Positions 44,880 through 52,630 of a DNA stretch of 64,000 nucleotides are shown here, piece by piece. The stretch lies in NCBI RefSeq assembly GCF_000192865.1, contig NC_015276.1, forward strand, positions 1,798,001 through 1,862,000, in the 5' to 3' direction. A program made the position numbers and the translations under genes. The stretch comes from Marinomonas mediterranea MMB-1. Lineage in GTDB: Bacteria > Pseudomonadota > Gammaproteobacteria > Pseudomonadales > Marinomonadaceae. The notes under the pieces are model-generated. The model did no database searches, was not told the DNA's origin, and saw only the letters and a program-made list of their open reading frames with translations. Every line of letters begins with the position of its first letter. Position 1 is the stretch's first letter.

Positions 44880-46918
44880 TTAGGCAGGTCTCCCATTGAT
44901 GGATTCCACTTGAATCGATCTTCGACATTTCCGCGTCCTACTTCGACATACATCTCTTTGGGGACAGCAGATAAGCCACCCGTACCTGCGCCTTTAGGGC
45001 CTTTTCGTTTCACAACAAAGCCCATTCTTTCCCAAAGCGTAATCATGTTGGTAATGCCGTCCCAGTAGCTTGCATTGGCGTGGTAACCGATGCCTGCAAC
45101 GCCTCTTTTCCAGTCCGCTCTGTTTTCGTAGAATTTTACACGTTCAGAATCATCAAGAGATTCGTCCATTAATTGAGTGTAATTCTCTTCGGGCAATACA
45201 TCTATCGGCAATAGGGCCGGCCACCATACCGCAGTCGGGAAATCTTCTTGCATCAGAACCTGCTGACAGCTGAAGGCATCACACTGCCAAGGCAGCCCCA
45301 TCCAACGAGTTAGGTCTCCCGCCCATTGGTGTGCTAACGGAGGAGATGTTCCAAGAGCTGGGTCACCTTTTTCTGCTTTTTCTAACGTGAGCAGTCGGCC
45401 AATATTCTGTACAAGTTTGTCGCGTTTTCTATGGGCTAGCCTGAAGGGGTCAGCGGCATTATCGTAATTACGCGCATACATACTCGGTATTCTTAAATAA
45501 TAAGTCAGTTCGACGCCAGGGTGGAATGCGCCACCTGAGCATGGCTCAAGCGCGGCCTCAGTCAATGCATCCGGTTGTAATTTGAGATCGACATCTTCGA
45601 TCGTGTGGATCGCATCGGCTTTGTCATCTTCAAAATCATTCGTGAAGTTACCGGCCGCCCAATATTCTAAGAACTGGTACTGCTGATGCGGGAACTGGAA
45701 CCATTGAAGCGGGCTTCCATCATAATTGATACCATCGCCAAGCATCATGGGCATTTTTAAACGTTCATCAAGGTAGGCGGTGTCGCTTACATTGTTCGGG
45801 TTACGGAACTTCGTAAAAATATCTTGTCGGAAGGCTTGGTTGGCAGGGCTTGGATCCGCAAGTTGTTTAATATAAGCCGGGTCAGAAAAGTTCCCAACCC
45901 CTAGCCAACCTTGACGCAGATTGGCAGCAGAGCTGACCCATTCCATTAACCCTAAGCGACGGAAAATAGGGTAGATGTGTTTTCTGAAAGAGATTGGCGC
46001 TTGAACAGGCGGTGTCCAACCTTGCTCTGCGTTCATATTTGAAATCACATCATATAAGGTTGTAACCGGTGGGATTTCAGGTGCGAAGTTCGGGCCAATA
46101 CAAGCAACCCATGCGGTATCCGCTTCCATAAAAGTGCCATCTGGGAGTTTTACGGTTGCTTGTACTGGTCCATCGCACCAATCGTCGTGCCAGCCATCGT
46201 TATCGGCGAAACTCGTAATAGCGGCGTTGGTTGGGCTGTTTGAAACACCGTCAGGTGGAATGACGATTAGTCGACCGTGCTCGTCTGTTTTTATCTTTCC
46301 AAGTTTGACGGTTTCTTCATTCCAGAATTGACCGACAAACTGGTAGGTATCATTTTCGGTATCGCCATTTTGATTGATGCCAGAAATGGAGCGCTCGCCA
46401 CCATTGATGACCAACATACGTTCTCGTTCTTCATCGGAAACGAAATATTGATTACGCTTTTGGCCTGGAATACCGGGGGCCAGTTCACCGTTGTCGAGTG
46501 GGTTATTAAAACCATACCAAGCCGCCTTGGTATTCGCTAAATGAACATTCCATTCGATGGTTGCATTGTGTTCGGTGATTTCGCCAATGACTCTGTCTTG
46601 GTCATCAAACGCATAAATTCGAAAGCGCTGCGCTTGTTTTTTAATGGCTTGAGTACCGTCTTTAAAGCCTCCTTCTGGCATCGGAGGTAACCCAGGTACT
46701 TCAGGGGCAAGGAAATATTGATCGCTGCCGCCTACACGACAGATTCCAATTGTCGGATAGATACCGAGGCGGTGTATTTTTGCGTCTTTTGGCGCTTCTT
46801 CGCGATGCGTGGATGCAATCGCTGATTTTGGGATAAGTGGAAATGCGCTTAGAGCGGTCACGCTGCCCGCCATCGATAGAAAATCCCGTCTTTTCATTTT
46901 TTTGCCGTCATTTTGCAT
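44876..46918 (-). CDS. LodA/GoxA family cysteine tryptophylquinone-dependent oxidase, with Tat leader
   Basis: The 680-residue protein has the LodA family pattern: IHRLGIYPTIGICRVG, QYFLAPEVPGLPP, FKDG and FRIYAFDD near the front, and PWQCDAFSCQQ and ITLWERMGFV near the end. By comparison with LodA, Cys551 and Trp629 are candidates for the quinone-forming pair; this assignment is inferred. It starts MQNDGKKMKRRDFLSMAGS, a twin-arginine signal, so it should be exported folded. Such enzymes oxidise an amino acid or amine, release ammonia and hydrogen peroxide, and can be antibacterial. Substrate is unknown. Confidence 0.88.
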   Translation of the reverse strand: MQNDGKKMKRRDFLSMAGSVTALSAFPLIPKSAIASTHREEAPKDAKIHRLGIYPTIGICRVGGSDQYFLAPEVPGLPPMPEGGFKDGTQAIKKQAQRFRIYAFDDQDRVIGEITEHNATIEWNVHLANTKAAWYGFNNPLDNGELAPGIPGQKRNQYFVSDEERERMLVINGGERSISGINQNGDTENDTYQFVGQFWNEETVKLGKIKTDEHGRLIVIPPDGVSNSPTNAAITSFADNDGWHDDWCDGPVQATVKLPDGTFMEADTAWVACIGPNFAPEIPPVTTLYDVISNMNAEQGWTPPVQAPISFRKHIYPIFRRLGLMEWVSSAANLRQGWLGVGNFSDPAYIKQLADPSPANQAFRQDIFTKFRNPNNVSDTAYLDERLKMPMMLGDGINYDGSPLQWFQFPHQQYQFLEYWAAGNFTNDFEDDKADAIHTIEDVDLKLQPDALTEAALEPCSGGAFHPGVELTYYLRIPSMYARNYDNAADPFRLAHRKRDKLVQNIGRLLTLEKAEKGDPALGTSPPLAHQWAGDLTRWMGLPWQCDAFSCQQVLMQEDFPTAVWWPALLPIDVLPEENYTQLMDESLDDSERVKFYENRADWKRGVAGIGYHANASYWDGITNMITLWERMGFVVKRKGPKGAGTGGLSAVPKEMYVEVGRGNVEDRFKWNPSMGDLPN

Positions 46919-47127
46919 CGTATCGTCCTATCTCTATCCATTAATATGAAATGTAAGGTCTTGATTAAATTAGCTCATTTTCTGAAAAAATCACATTACA
47001 CGGTGTTACACTTAATATCAGAGTATAGGAATGACAAGGAAAACACTTAATTCACGCGGTTTTAACGTCGTGTTTTGAGAGCGCGCTTGAAAGTCGCGTT
47101 GTGAAACATGTTGTATAAGGAAGGTAT

Positions 47128-47688
47128 ATGAAGTGTATTTTTGTCTCGGATATCTTCGGGAAAACAGAAGCGTTGCAAGCCTTAGCAGCGCGTTGCGCCA
47201 AACATTATGACATTATTGACCCGTATCGTGGTCACCTAACATTTGACGATGAAGAGAAGGCTTACAACTACTTTTCGACGCATGTAGGGTTAGGTTTATA
47301 CACACAAAGGCTACAACAACATATTGAAGCGCTTACCGAGCCCGTTATTTTGATTGGCTTTAGTGTCGGAGCGTCAGCGATTTGGGCGCTGTCGAGCGAG
47401 CTGAATAATGACCTGAACAGTGCGCAGATTGTAAGAGCGGAATGCTTTTACGGCTCTCAAATTAGAAATGCGACTGAGATTATACCGAACTTCAATATTA
47501 GGCTGATTTTTCCGCGAGAAGAGGCACACTTTTCGGTTGATGAACTGATCGACGCAGTCAAAGACAAGCCCAATGTACAGATTGAAAGATCGAACTATTT
47601 ACATGGTTTTATGAACGCGCTGTCTAAGAACTATGATGAGAGAGGAAAAGACATCTACTGCTCAAGGTTCTTAGATGATCTAATTTAA
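47128..47688 (+). CDS. Small alpha/beta hydrolase-like protein
   Basis: The 186-residue protein resembles the dienelactone hydrolase branch: a nucleophile elbow LIGFSVGASAIW with Ser near residue 81, an FPREEAHFS segment where the catalytic acid could lie, and a late His in NYLHGFMNALS. It is shorter than usual for this family and lacks a cap. The enzyme is cytosolic; its substrate is unknown. It lies divergent from the oxidase gene, with 209 bp between starts, and is not obviously part of the same pathway. Confidence 0.7.
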   Translation: MKCIFVSDIFGKTEALQALAARCAKHYDIIDPYRGHLTFDDEEKAYNYFSTHVGLGLYTQRLQQHIEALTEPVILIGFSVGASAIWALSSELNNDLNSAQIVRAECFYGSQIRNATEIIPNFNIRLIFPREEAHFSVDELIDAVKDKPNVQIERSNYLHGFMNALSKNYDERGKDIYCSRFLDDLI

Positions 47689-47802
47689 ATGGGTATACAC
47701 GGCAGTAGTATTCGCGACAGTAGTATGAGCTGCAAAGCGTTTAAGTGTCATTGCACGGTATGCAGTAAACTAAGATAGTAAGCGGCAAAATAAGAACTTG
47801 AG

Positions 47803-48438
47803 ATGTTATTGAAAGAATACGAGCCTTTATTGCGGGATTACATCGCAGGTGAAATGGATCAAGATTTAGCGCATGATATGAATCACGTGCTACGCGTCGT
47901 ATCGACTGCAAAAACATTGTGTGATGCCGAAAAAGCGAATCGCTCAGTAGTGATTCCAGCAGCGTATCTACATGACTGTTTTTCGTTTGGGAAAGGTCAT
48001 CCGCAACGAAGCCAAAGTTCGCAATACGCCGCCGACAAAGCGATTACGTTCTTGAAAACCATAGACTATCCCCAAGACGACCTAGCTGATATCCACCACG
48101 CGATTGTGGCACACAGCTACAGCGCCAACGTTCCCCCTCGCACACTCGAAGCAAAAATTGTTCAAGACGCAGATCGACTGGATGCTTTAGGAGCGATGGG
48201 GATCGTTCGATGTATTCAAATAGGTTCCAAACTAGACAGAACGTTTTACTCCCAAATCGATCCATTTTGCGAAGATCGAGACCCTGACGATGCCGAATTT
48301 ACCCTCGATCATTTTTACACCAAGCTGCTTAACCTAGAAGACTCTATGCATACGTTATCGGCGAGAGCGGAAGCGAGAAAGCGAACTGAATTTATGACGC
48401 AATTTCTTGGTCAGTTATCCGTGGAATTGAGGCGCTAG
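47803..48438 (+). CDS. HD-domain phosphohydrolase
   Basis: The 211-residue protein has an HD metal site spread over HDMNHVLRV (His), YLHDCFSF (HD), HHAIVAHSY and QDADRLDALGAMGI (Asp). It resembles the YpgQ/YedJ-type HD hydrolases that act on nucleotides, by general resemblance only. The start ATG 47803 is preceded by no strong ribosome site. It is downstream of the alpha/beta hydrolase gene with a 115-bp gap. Confidence 0.85.
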   Translation: MLLKEYEPLLRDYIAGEMDQDLAHDMNHVLRVVSTAKTLCDAEKANRSVVIPAAYLHDCFSFGKGHPQRSQSSQYAADKAITFLKTIDYPQDDLADIHHAIVAHSYSANVPPRTLEAKIVQDADRLDALGAMGIVRCIQIGSKLDRTFYSQIDPFCEDRDPDDAEFTLDHFYTKLLNLEDSMHTLSARAEARKRTEFMTQFLGQLSVELRR

Positions 48439-48478
48439 TATTGTGATCTTGCTTTTAGATGGTCTTAGCTCTGATCCC

Positions 48479-48769
48479 TCAAAGTAACTTCTTAGCATCT
48501 CGATAGAAGTTTTCATGAGAACCAAAAGTTAGTAGCTCTAAAACGACAGCATCATCCTCATAGCAGTAACCTAGTAAGGTGAGCTGCTTAATCATTTTAA
48601 ACTTGTAAACTCGCATAAATGCAAGATCACCTTTTTTAGGTTCGCCAAGCAGAGGGTTCTTTATTAGTTCTTTAACCGCTTTATCAAGATCACTCTTTTG
48701 GTTTTTGTGGAGTTTTTTGACGGCCTTTTTAAAACTTGGGGTTTGTGTAACGTGTGTGACTTTAGTCAA
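48479..48769 (-). CDS. RelE/ParE-superfamily toxin
   Basis: The 96-residue protein has the RelE/ParE layout: FKKAVKKLHKNQKSDLDKAVKEL at the front, LGEPKKGDLAFMRVYKF, LLGYCYEDDAVVLELLTFGSHENFYRDAKKLL at the end. The closing HENFYRDLK-type motif is usual for toxins paired with ParD-like antitoxins. The start is probably TTG 48769, whose codon overlaps the antitoxin's last codons after GAGGC. A longer form from 48814 would overlap by more than 50 nt and lacks the pattern. It would cut or inhibit cellular targets unless bound by the antitoxin. Confidence 0.82.
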   Translation of the reverse strand: MTKVTHVTQTPSFKKAVKKLHKNQKSDLDKAVKELIKNPLLGEPKKGDLAFMRVYKFKMIKQLTLLGYCYEDDAVVLELLTFGSHENFYRDAKKLL

Positions 48770-48983
48770 ATTCGTAAGCCTCAAGTTTGCCAGCTTCTTT
48801 TTCTGCTTTGGCAATGATCGCTTGCTTTACAAATTCATAAGGTAAATCTGGATTATCTTCCATCATTTCGCCAATTTTAGCCCAGTGCTCAATCTGTTTA
48901 GGCGTAGTTCGGTTTAACGCTTTCGCCATAATGCTCGCTTTTTCTACTAAGCCCTCGTCTAATCTAATACTTGCTGTAGCCAT
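48762..48983 (-). CDS. ParD-like antitoxin
   Basis: The 73-residue protein starts MATASIRLDEGLVEKASIMAKALNRTTPKQIEHWAKIGEMM, a ribbon-helix-helix-like N-terminus typical of the ParD_like family, with an acidic C-terminus that would bind the toxin. It precedes the toxin gene, overlaps its start by 8 nt and probably represses the pair. The module is located just outside the cassette array. Confidence 0.85.
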   Translation of the reverse strand: MATASIRLDEGLVEKASIMAKALNRTTPKQIEHWAKIGEMMEDNPDLPYEFVKQAIIAKAEKEAGKLEAYEFD

Positions 48984-49156
48984 GATTTTCTCCTGTTATT
49001 TCTGATTAATTGTAGCACTTTGCGACAATTGTGGTAGCAGACCATCGAAAATTATAAAGAGAAATTTGGCCATTGGTCAGACTTACCAAGTATATTAAGC
49101 AAGGAGCTCAGGACTATTACGTAAAATTTCATCTACATTAATCGCATGTACCTTGT

Positions 49157-49361
49157 TCATCTCATTTCGTTGATGGCATCGAGGCTTTCCGGCAGGATTT
49201 GGCCTCCATCAACTACGATTTGCTGCCCTGTAATGTAACTTGCTTCGTCGGCTTCACCACGGGTAGCGATCATGATTTCAACGCCTTGGCTGACAAATAC
49301 CTTTGCGATGCCTTTGCCTATTCTTTTTGAAGCTCCGGTGACGATGGCGACTTTTCCTGCT
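49157..49361 (-). pseudogene. Decayed second copy of the SDR gene at 60540-61319
   Basis: This 205-bp stretch is about 95 percent identical by eye to the two ends of the intact SDR gene. It keeps the last 30 or so codons and about 35 codons from the front, joined at CGTCGG (49246-49251), which is present at both breakpoints in the intact gene (60626-60631 and 61190-61195). The missing piece is 564 bp, exactly 188 codons. The first codons are also lost where an IS91-like remnant begins. It gives the left edge of the array, in the same orientation as the intact copy on the right. Confidence 0.9.
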
Positions 49362-49365
49362 CAAC

Positions 49366-49637
49366 TATGTTTACTTCACGTCTTGCCAAAAGGCTTCATG
49401 CGAGTAAGACACTATGGCTATATGTCGAATGCGATCCGACGAAAGAGCCTATTAAAAATACGAGAACAAGGCACGCCCCGTCCTGAACAAGATAAAAAGG
49501 AGCCGGAAGAAAAAAGCACCCAAAAGGACTGTACGGTAACGGGATGTCATTGCCCTGCGTGCGGTGATGTGTCGGCACACTACATAGGTGAAGTCACCTC
49601 GAACCGTTGGAAGCGAGAAAGCTTAAGAACAGGCTAG
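49366..49637 (+). pseudogene. IS91-like transposase, C-terminal fragment (copy A)
   Basis: The fragment encodes about 88 residues beginning HVLPKGFMRVRHYGYMSNAIRRKSLLKIR, the typical C-terminal region of IS91-family (Y2) transposases, and ends in ...NRWKRESLRTG and TAG. The catalytic HUH and tyrosine parts are missing, so it is inactive. It starts abruptly next to the decayed SDR copy. The nearly identical but longer copy C lies at 54073-54600. Confidence 0.85.
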
Positions 49638-49654
49638 TTGCATAAAACGAACAC

Positions 49655-49924
49655 GAACGTCAGCGAAAATAGAATCAGGTCAAAGACCCTGAGGGGTTAG
49701 GCTTGCCAATCGCCTAGTATCTGGGTAAAACTATAGAGATAGACGATAAAAAACGATCAAAAAGAGTCTTCTTAGCCCGACTTAAGGGCAGGAGCACTCG
49801 AAAATACACCGCAAAGACACAGGGACGTCACATCATGAAAAAAGCAAATTCCCTATATAAAGACGCGACAGTTCAACAGACGGTTATAACTGGGGCTGTG
49901 CCGCCGTATAACCATTAATTGTTA
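49655..49924 (+). mobile_element. IS91-like 3' terminal segment, copy A
   Basis: A 270-bp segment from GAACGTCAGCG to TTAATTGTTA follows the transposase fragment and is repeated at 50478-50724, 54618-54888 and 58912-59158. It ends in an imperfect hairpin (GTTATAAC with GTATAAC, the central base-pairs mostly GC) followed by CATTAATT and GTTA, after which the sequence diverges into a new gene. In the IS91 family such a 3' hairpin marks oriIS, the replication origin. The flanking GTTA resembles the family's GTTC target. Confidence 0.75.
49835..49918 (+). CDS. 27-residue conserved micro-ORF in IS end, copy A
   Basis: The ORF reads MKKANSLYKDATVQQTVITG then AVPPYNH, and its 3' half is the terminal hairpin. 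An AGGGACG stretch lies 8-10 nt upstream. It is open in all four copies of the repeat, with amino-acid changes at only four or five positions. Translation is unproven; the conservation could equally come from the DNA hairpin. Confidence 0.3.
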   Translation: MKKANSLYKDATVQQTVITGAVPPYNH

Positions 49925-49937
49925 TGTTTCCTAAGCT

Positions 49938-50363
49938 ATGAGTACTGAACCACATATAAATTTACAACGTAGGCACATGCGGGCAGCTTTCATCGGCGCA
50001 CTAACCTCATTACTTATTCCTGTTTCTTTTATAGTTTTCTTCGTTCTTGGTGAAATTTTTTACCCACCAGAAAACTCCGAAAATGATGGCTATATTCGTG
50101 GTTTCGCAATTTTCCTAGGTTTTGTCCCATTAATATTCTTCAGTTGTTTTATTTACTTCATCCTAATGAGTATCAAAGAAACATTATCACTCAAATCAGC
50201 ACTTATAGTTTCTCTGTTACTTTCATGTTCACTTGGCTTTTTACTCACTAAAAATTCTGCACCCATGCCGCAACTGTTTATTTATTGGGGTTCCGTTTCT
50301 TTATTTTTTAGTACAACCTTGTGTTTAGGGGCTTGGGTATGGCACAAAAAACTAAAAACATAA
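49938..50363 (+). CDS. Orphan membrane protein, cassette 1
   Basis: The 141-residue protein has four probable membrane helices (about residues 17-38, 52-75, 82-102 and 115-136) and charged ends. No family was recognised. It starts 14 nt after the IS91-like end, with no clear ribosome site, and its stop codon is included in the TAACAA boundary of the next repeat. Single small genes of unknown function between attC-like boundaries are typical integron cassettes. Confidence 0.6.
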   Translation: MSTEPHINLQRRHMRAAFIGALTSLLIPVSFIVFFVLGEIFYPPENSENDGYIRGFAIFLGFVPLIFFSCFIYFILMSIKETLSLKSALIVSLLLSCSLGFLLTKNSAPMPQLFIYWGSVSLFFSTTLCLGAWVWHKKLKT

Positions 50364-50724
50364 CAAGAGACTATGGCGTCAATAGTTAATTTACCGACTT
50401 TGGCGCTTCCCACAAGACACCATCTCGCAACATCAAATTTAAGATTAAAACAATGGAGGCCACCCATAGCTTTGCTCGAACGTCAGCGAAAATAGAACCA
50501 GGTCAAAGAGCCTGAGGGATTAGGCTTGCCAATTGCCTAGTATCTGGGTAAAACTATAGAAATAGACGATCAAAAAGAGTCTTCTTAGCCTGATTTAAAG
50601 GCAAGAGCACTCGAAAACACAGGGACGTCACATCATGAAAAAAGCAAATTCCCTATATAAAGACGCGGCAGCTCAACAGACTGTTATAACTGCGGCTGCG
50701 CCACCGTATAACCCTTAATTGTTA
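50361..50724 (+). mobile_element. Mini IS91-like element without transposase, copy B
   Basis: This 364-bp element begins TAACAAGAGACTATGGCG directly at the stop of cassette 1, ends in TTAATTGTTA, and its ends TAACAA and TTGTTA are inverted repeats. Its first 117 bp match copy D (58782-59158) with about three differences, and the rest matches the IS91-like 3' segment in copies A and C. It therefore looks like a non-autonomous derivative made of two element ends, placed exactly at a cassette boundary. Confidence 0.75.
50635..50718 (+). CDS. 27-residue conserved micro-ORF in IS end, copy B
   Basis: Same frame and length as in the other copies: MKKANSLYKDAAAQQTVITA then AAPPYNP, preceded by AGGGACG. 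Differences from copy C are A13 for V13 and P27 for H27. Coding status is unproven. Confidence 0.3.
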   Translation: MKKANSLYKDAAAQQTVITAAAPPYNP

Positions 50725-50746
50725 CGTGTAATCAGAAGCTGAGAGT

Positions 50747-51142
50747 ATGAGTATATTTACTGCCATATTGGTCTTGTTATTAACACCTTTACTTGTTTGG
50801 TTAGGTAATCAGTTTATTCTCAAAGAGAAATTTAAAAGTATTGGTGTTTCTCTGCTCTCTGCGTTACTTGTATACCTATTTATTGTCGGCAGTGCAGCGT
50901 ACTATGACTACAAATATGAGGCAGAGTTGGCTGCATTTGACTTAAATCAGGATGGGATGTTTTCGGGTGACGAAGTTACTCTGGAGCAAGAGAAGGCTAT
51001 GCTTCGTGTTATTTCGGATACTGGAAGAACTTTTGCACCATTCACCGGGGCAATATTTTCAATACTATATTTTTCCTGTCTTTGGATAACATTTGTACTT
51101 TCTTCAAAGGTATATAATAGGACTGAGCCTAGAAACACATAA
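50747..51142 (+). CDS. Orphan membrane protein with an EF-hand-like loop, cassette 2
   Basis: The 131-residue protein has two N-terminal membrane helices (about 2-20 and 29-50), a loop with DLNQDGMFSGDEV (about residues 66-78), which fits the calcium-binding EF-hand loop DxNxDGxxxxxE, and a C-terminal membrane helix (about 100-122). A single EF-hand between membrane helices is unusual. No known family was recognised. It starts 23 nt after the mini IS91-like element and ends inside the R'' box of the attC at 51138. Confidence 0.6.
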   Translation: MSIFTAILVLLLTPLLVWLGNQFILKEKFKSIGVSLLSALLVYLFIVGSAAYYDYKYEAELAAFDLNQDGMFSGDEVTLEQEKAMLRVISDTGRTFAPFTGAIFSILYFSCLWITFVLSSKVYNRTEPRNT

Positions 51143-51278
51143 CAAAGCTAGGCAACATCAGCGCATAAATACACATGCGCTTGGACGTCCAACACCCCGC
51201 TTCTTTTGTGTTGTCGCTGCTCCCCAAATTAACACAAAAGAAGCTACGTATTGGCCGCCGTTGCTAGCGGCGTTTAAG
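51138..51278 (+). other. attC-like recombination site 1
   Basis: CATAAC (R'' box) overlaps the stop of cassette 2, and the site ends in GCGTTTAAG (degenerate R' box). GCTAGGCAAC near the start pairs with GTTGCTAGC near the end, and the centre holds a perfect 14-bp inverted repeat GCTTCTTTTGTGTT / AACACAAAAGAAGC. The length of 141 bp is at the long end for attC sites. Confidence 0.7.
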
Positions 51279-51288
51279 TTTCCAAATT

Positions 51289-51642
51289 ATGAATAGAGTA
51301 TTGATACAAAAAGGAATTGGCGCAGCTCTAATATTAAGCGGGGTAGCTCTACTTGTTCTCAAAATATCTAGCGCGTCCGAAGCTCAGCAAAGCTGGGATT
51401 TCTGGGCATCACCTGAAAGCGGTGGAATGTTGTTTGTCGGCGCCGTAGCTCTTGAATTGGTCTTTCTTGTTTCGCGCTTTACTCTAGGTTATTTCGTATA
51501 CCAGTGCAAAAATATGGGGCCTTGGTTATTTTATCCATTGGCATTATTGACCTCAGTTAGCGGCTTATCAGGCATTGTTTTAGTTGCAGCGGTTTTAGCT
51601 CTTCGCTTTTGGCAAGGTAGGGTGCATGCGTCCAAAACTTAA
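51289..51642 (+). CDS. Orphan membrane protein, cassette 3
   Basis: The 117-residue protein has three or four membrane helices (about residues 7-25, 40-60, 74-95 and 98-112). No family was recognised. It begins 11 nt after attC-like site 1 and its stop lies in the next boundary (CTTAAC). The cassette is only about 360 bp long, typical of cassette size. Confidence 0.55.
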   Translation: MNRVLIQKGIGAALILSGVALLVLKISSASEAQQSWDFWASPESGGMLFVGAVALELVFLVSRFTLGYFVYQCKNMGPWLFYPLALLTSVSGLSGIVLVAAVLALRFWQGRVHASKT

Positions 51643-51672
51643 CAAGGCTGTCCAGCACAATATGCGTTATGT
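51638..51672 (+). other. Compact attC-like boundary 2
   Basis: CTTAAC at the stop of cassette 3 and GCGTTATG (R' box GTTATGT) 23 nt later give a boundary of only 35 bp. Its inner pairing is weak, so it may be a deleted attC or a cassette fusion. It still sits exactly between one stop codon and the next start region. Confidence 0.4.
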
Positions 51673-51676
51673 TTCT

Positions 51677-52030
51677 ATGAGAATATTTGTTACCCCTTTA
51701 CTTATTTTGAACTTCAGTGCACAAGCTTGTGAGCTTACTCCTGAATATATAAAGTTGCGCTCGGAAGTTACCAAAGAAATCCATGAATCTAATAGATCAT
51801 GTATTAAGGCGACCAGCGCTCACTTTTTTTACAAAGCAGTGTCTAAATGTATTGAAGAAGGGCGAGGTGAAAATATTGCCGGAGGTTGTTATCACGTAGT
51901 TGGCTATGAGGTAACCCATGAAGAAATGGAACTCGTACATTGTGAAGTTTTAAAGCCAACTAACGAGCAATCAATCGAATACTTGCAAGCTGTTGCGAAG
52001 GAAAGAGGGATAGCCAAGTGTTTAAAGTAA
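51677..52030 (+). CDS. Orphan exported protein, cassette 4
   Basis: The 117-residue protein begins MRIFVTPLLILNFSAQA with a signal peptide, likely cut before CELTPE, and has several cysteines in the mature part (about six), suggesting disulfides in the periplasm. No family was recognised. Starting at ATG 51677 puts the signal at the N-terminus; upstream in-frame ATGs would sit inside the preceding gene or boundary. It is flanked by attC-like boundaries. Confidence 0.55.
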   Translation: MRIFVTPLLILNFSAQACELTPEYIKLRSEVTKEIHESNRSCIKATSAHFFYKAVSKCIEEGRGENIAGGCYHVVGYEVTHEEMELVHCEVLKPTNEQSIEYLQAVAKERGIAKCLK

Positions 52031-52036
52031 CTCAAA

Positions 52037-52109
52037 ACATAACAGTTGGCTTTGCTCCATCGTCGCTAATTTTAGCCAACAATTTTTTGCCTCTTATGAG
52101 GCGTTGGTA
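52037..52109 (+). other. attC-like recombination site 3
   Basis: The site starts CATAAC close after the stop of cassette 4 and ends GAGGCGTTGGTA, with R' GTTGGTA. GTTGGC near the left and GCCAAC in the middle pair, as do short GAGGC and GCCTC stretches on the right. The length of 73 bp is normal for attC. Confidence 0.55.
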
Positions 52110-52114
52110 AATCT

Positions 52115-52504
52115 ATGTGTCGATTACTTATATTTTTGTTTCTGGTTGCATTTTGTGGCCGAGTTTTAGCTGTGGATGAACTATGCTCTCCTGACGCTCA
52201 TGTTCTGTCAGGTGATAACTTTTCAAGGTCTGCGTCAGTTTACATGGTATGTGATAGTCTGGACGGAATCTCACAATCGCAGGCTAACGCTCTAGTGAGT
52301 GTAGCGTTGGCGAAGAATCAGGAAGATGTGGCAGAGGTTTTTGTATTCTTCGTTAAATCAGATAGTTATATAGGTGCTATGGAAAAAACTCCATTTTTAA
52401 TTCCAAAGAACTATTACCTCGCGGACTTCTATAGTGTTACTGGAAAATTTGTCTTGTGGCCGAAGTCGCCGATTAAGTCGAGGACAATGGAGCTAGATTT
52501 ATAA
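52115..52504 (+). CDS. Orphan exported protein, cassette 5
   Basis: The 129-residue protein starts MCRLLIFLFLVAFCGRVLA, a clear signal peptide, and the mature part is small and soluble with two cysteines. No family was recognised. It lies between attC-like sites 3 and 4, with its stop at the R'' box of site 4. Confidence 0.55.
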   Translation: MCRLLIFLFLVAFCGRVLAVDELCSPDAHVLSGDNFSRSASVYMVCDSLDGISQSQANALVSVALAKNQEDVAEVFVFFVKSDSYIGAMEKTPFLIPKNYYLADFYSVTGKFVLWPKSPIKSRTMELDL

Positions 52505-52582
52505 CAAGTGTGTCATGTCGCACGCAGAAAGCGCGTGCTAGGACGGTTTACACTGCCGCTTACCCATACACAGGTGTTAAGG
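52500..52582 (+). other. attC-like recombination site 4
   Basis: TATAACAAGTGTGT at the stop of cassette 5 pairs with ACACAGGTGTTA at the end, giving a good outer stem; R' is GTTAAGG. The length of 83 bp is normal. Beyond it, 52583-52630 holds no gene, only a second weak TAACAAGTTG...GCGTTGG pair before the IS110-type remnant. Confidence 0.65.
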
Positions 52583-52630
52583 CCTGAATTCATAATCTCG
52601 TAACAAGTTGCCCGTGAAGCAAGCGTTGGT

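Noticed and set aside
49272..49637. 121-residue ORF running across the SDR remnant and IS91-like fragment
   Set aside because: It is a chimera across a junction: the front is antisense to the SDR pseudogene and only the second half is a real transposase remnant.
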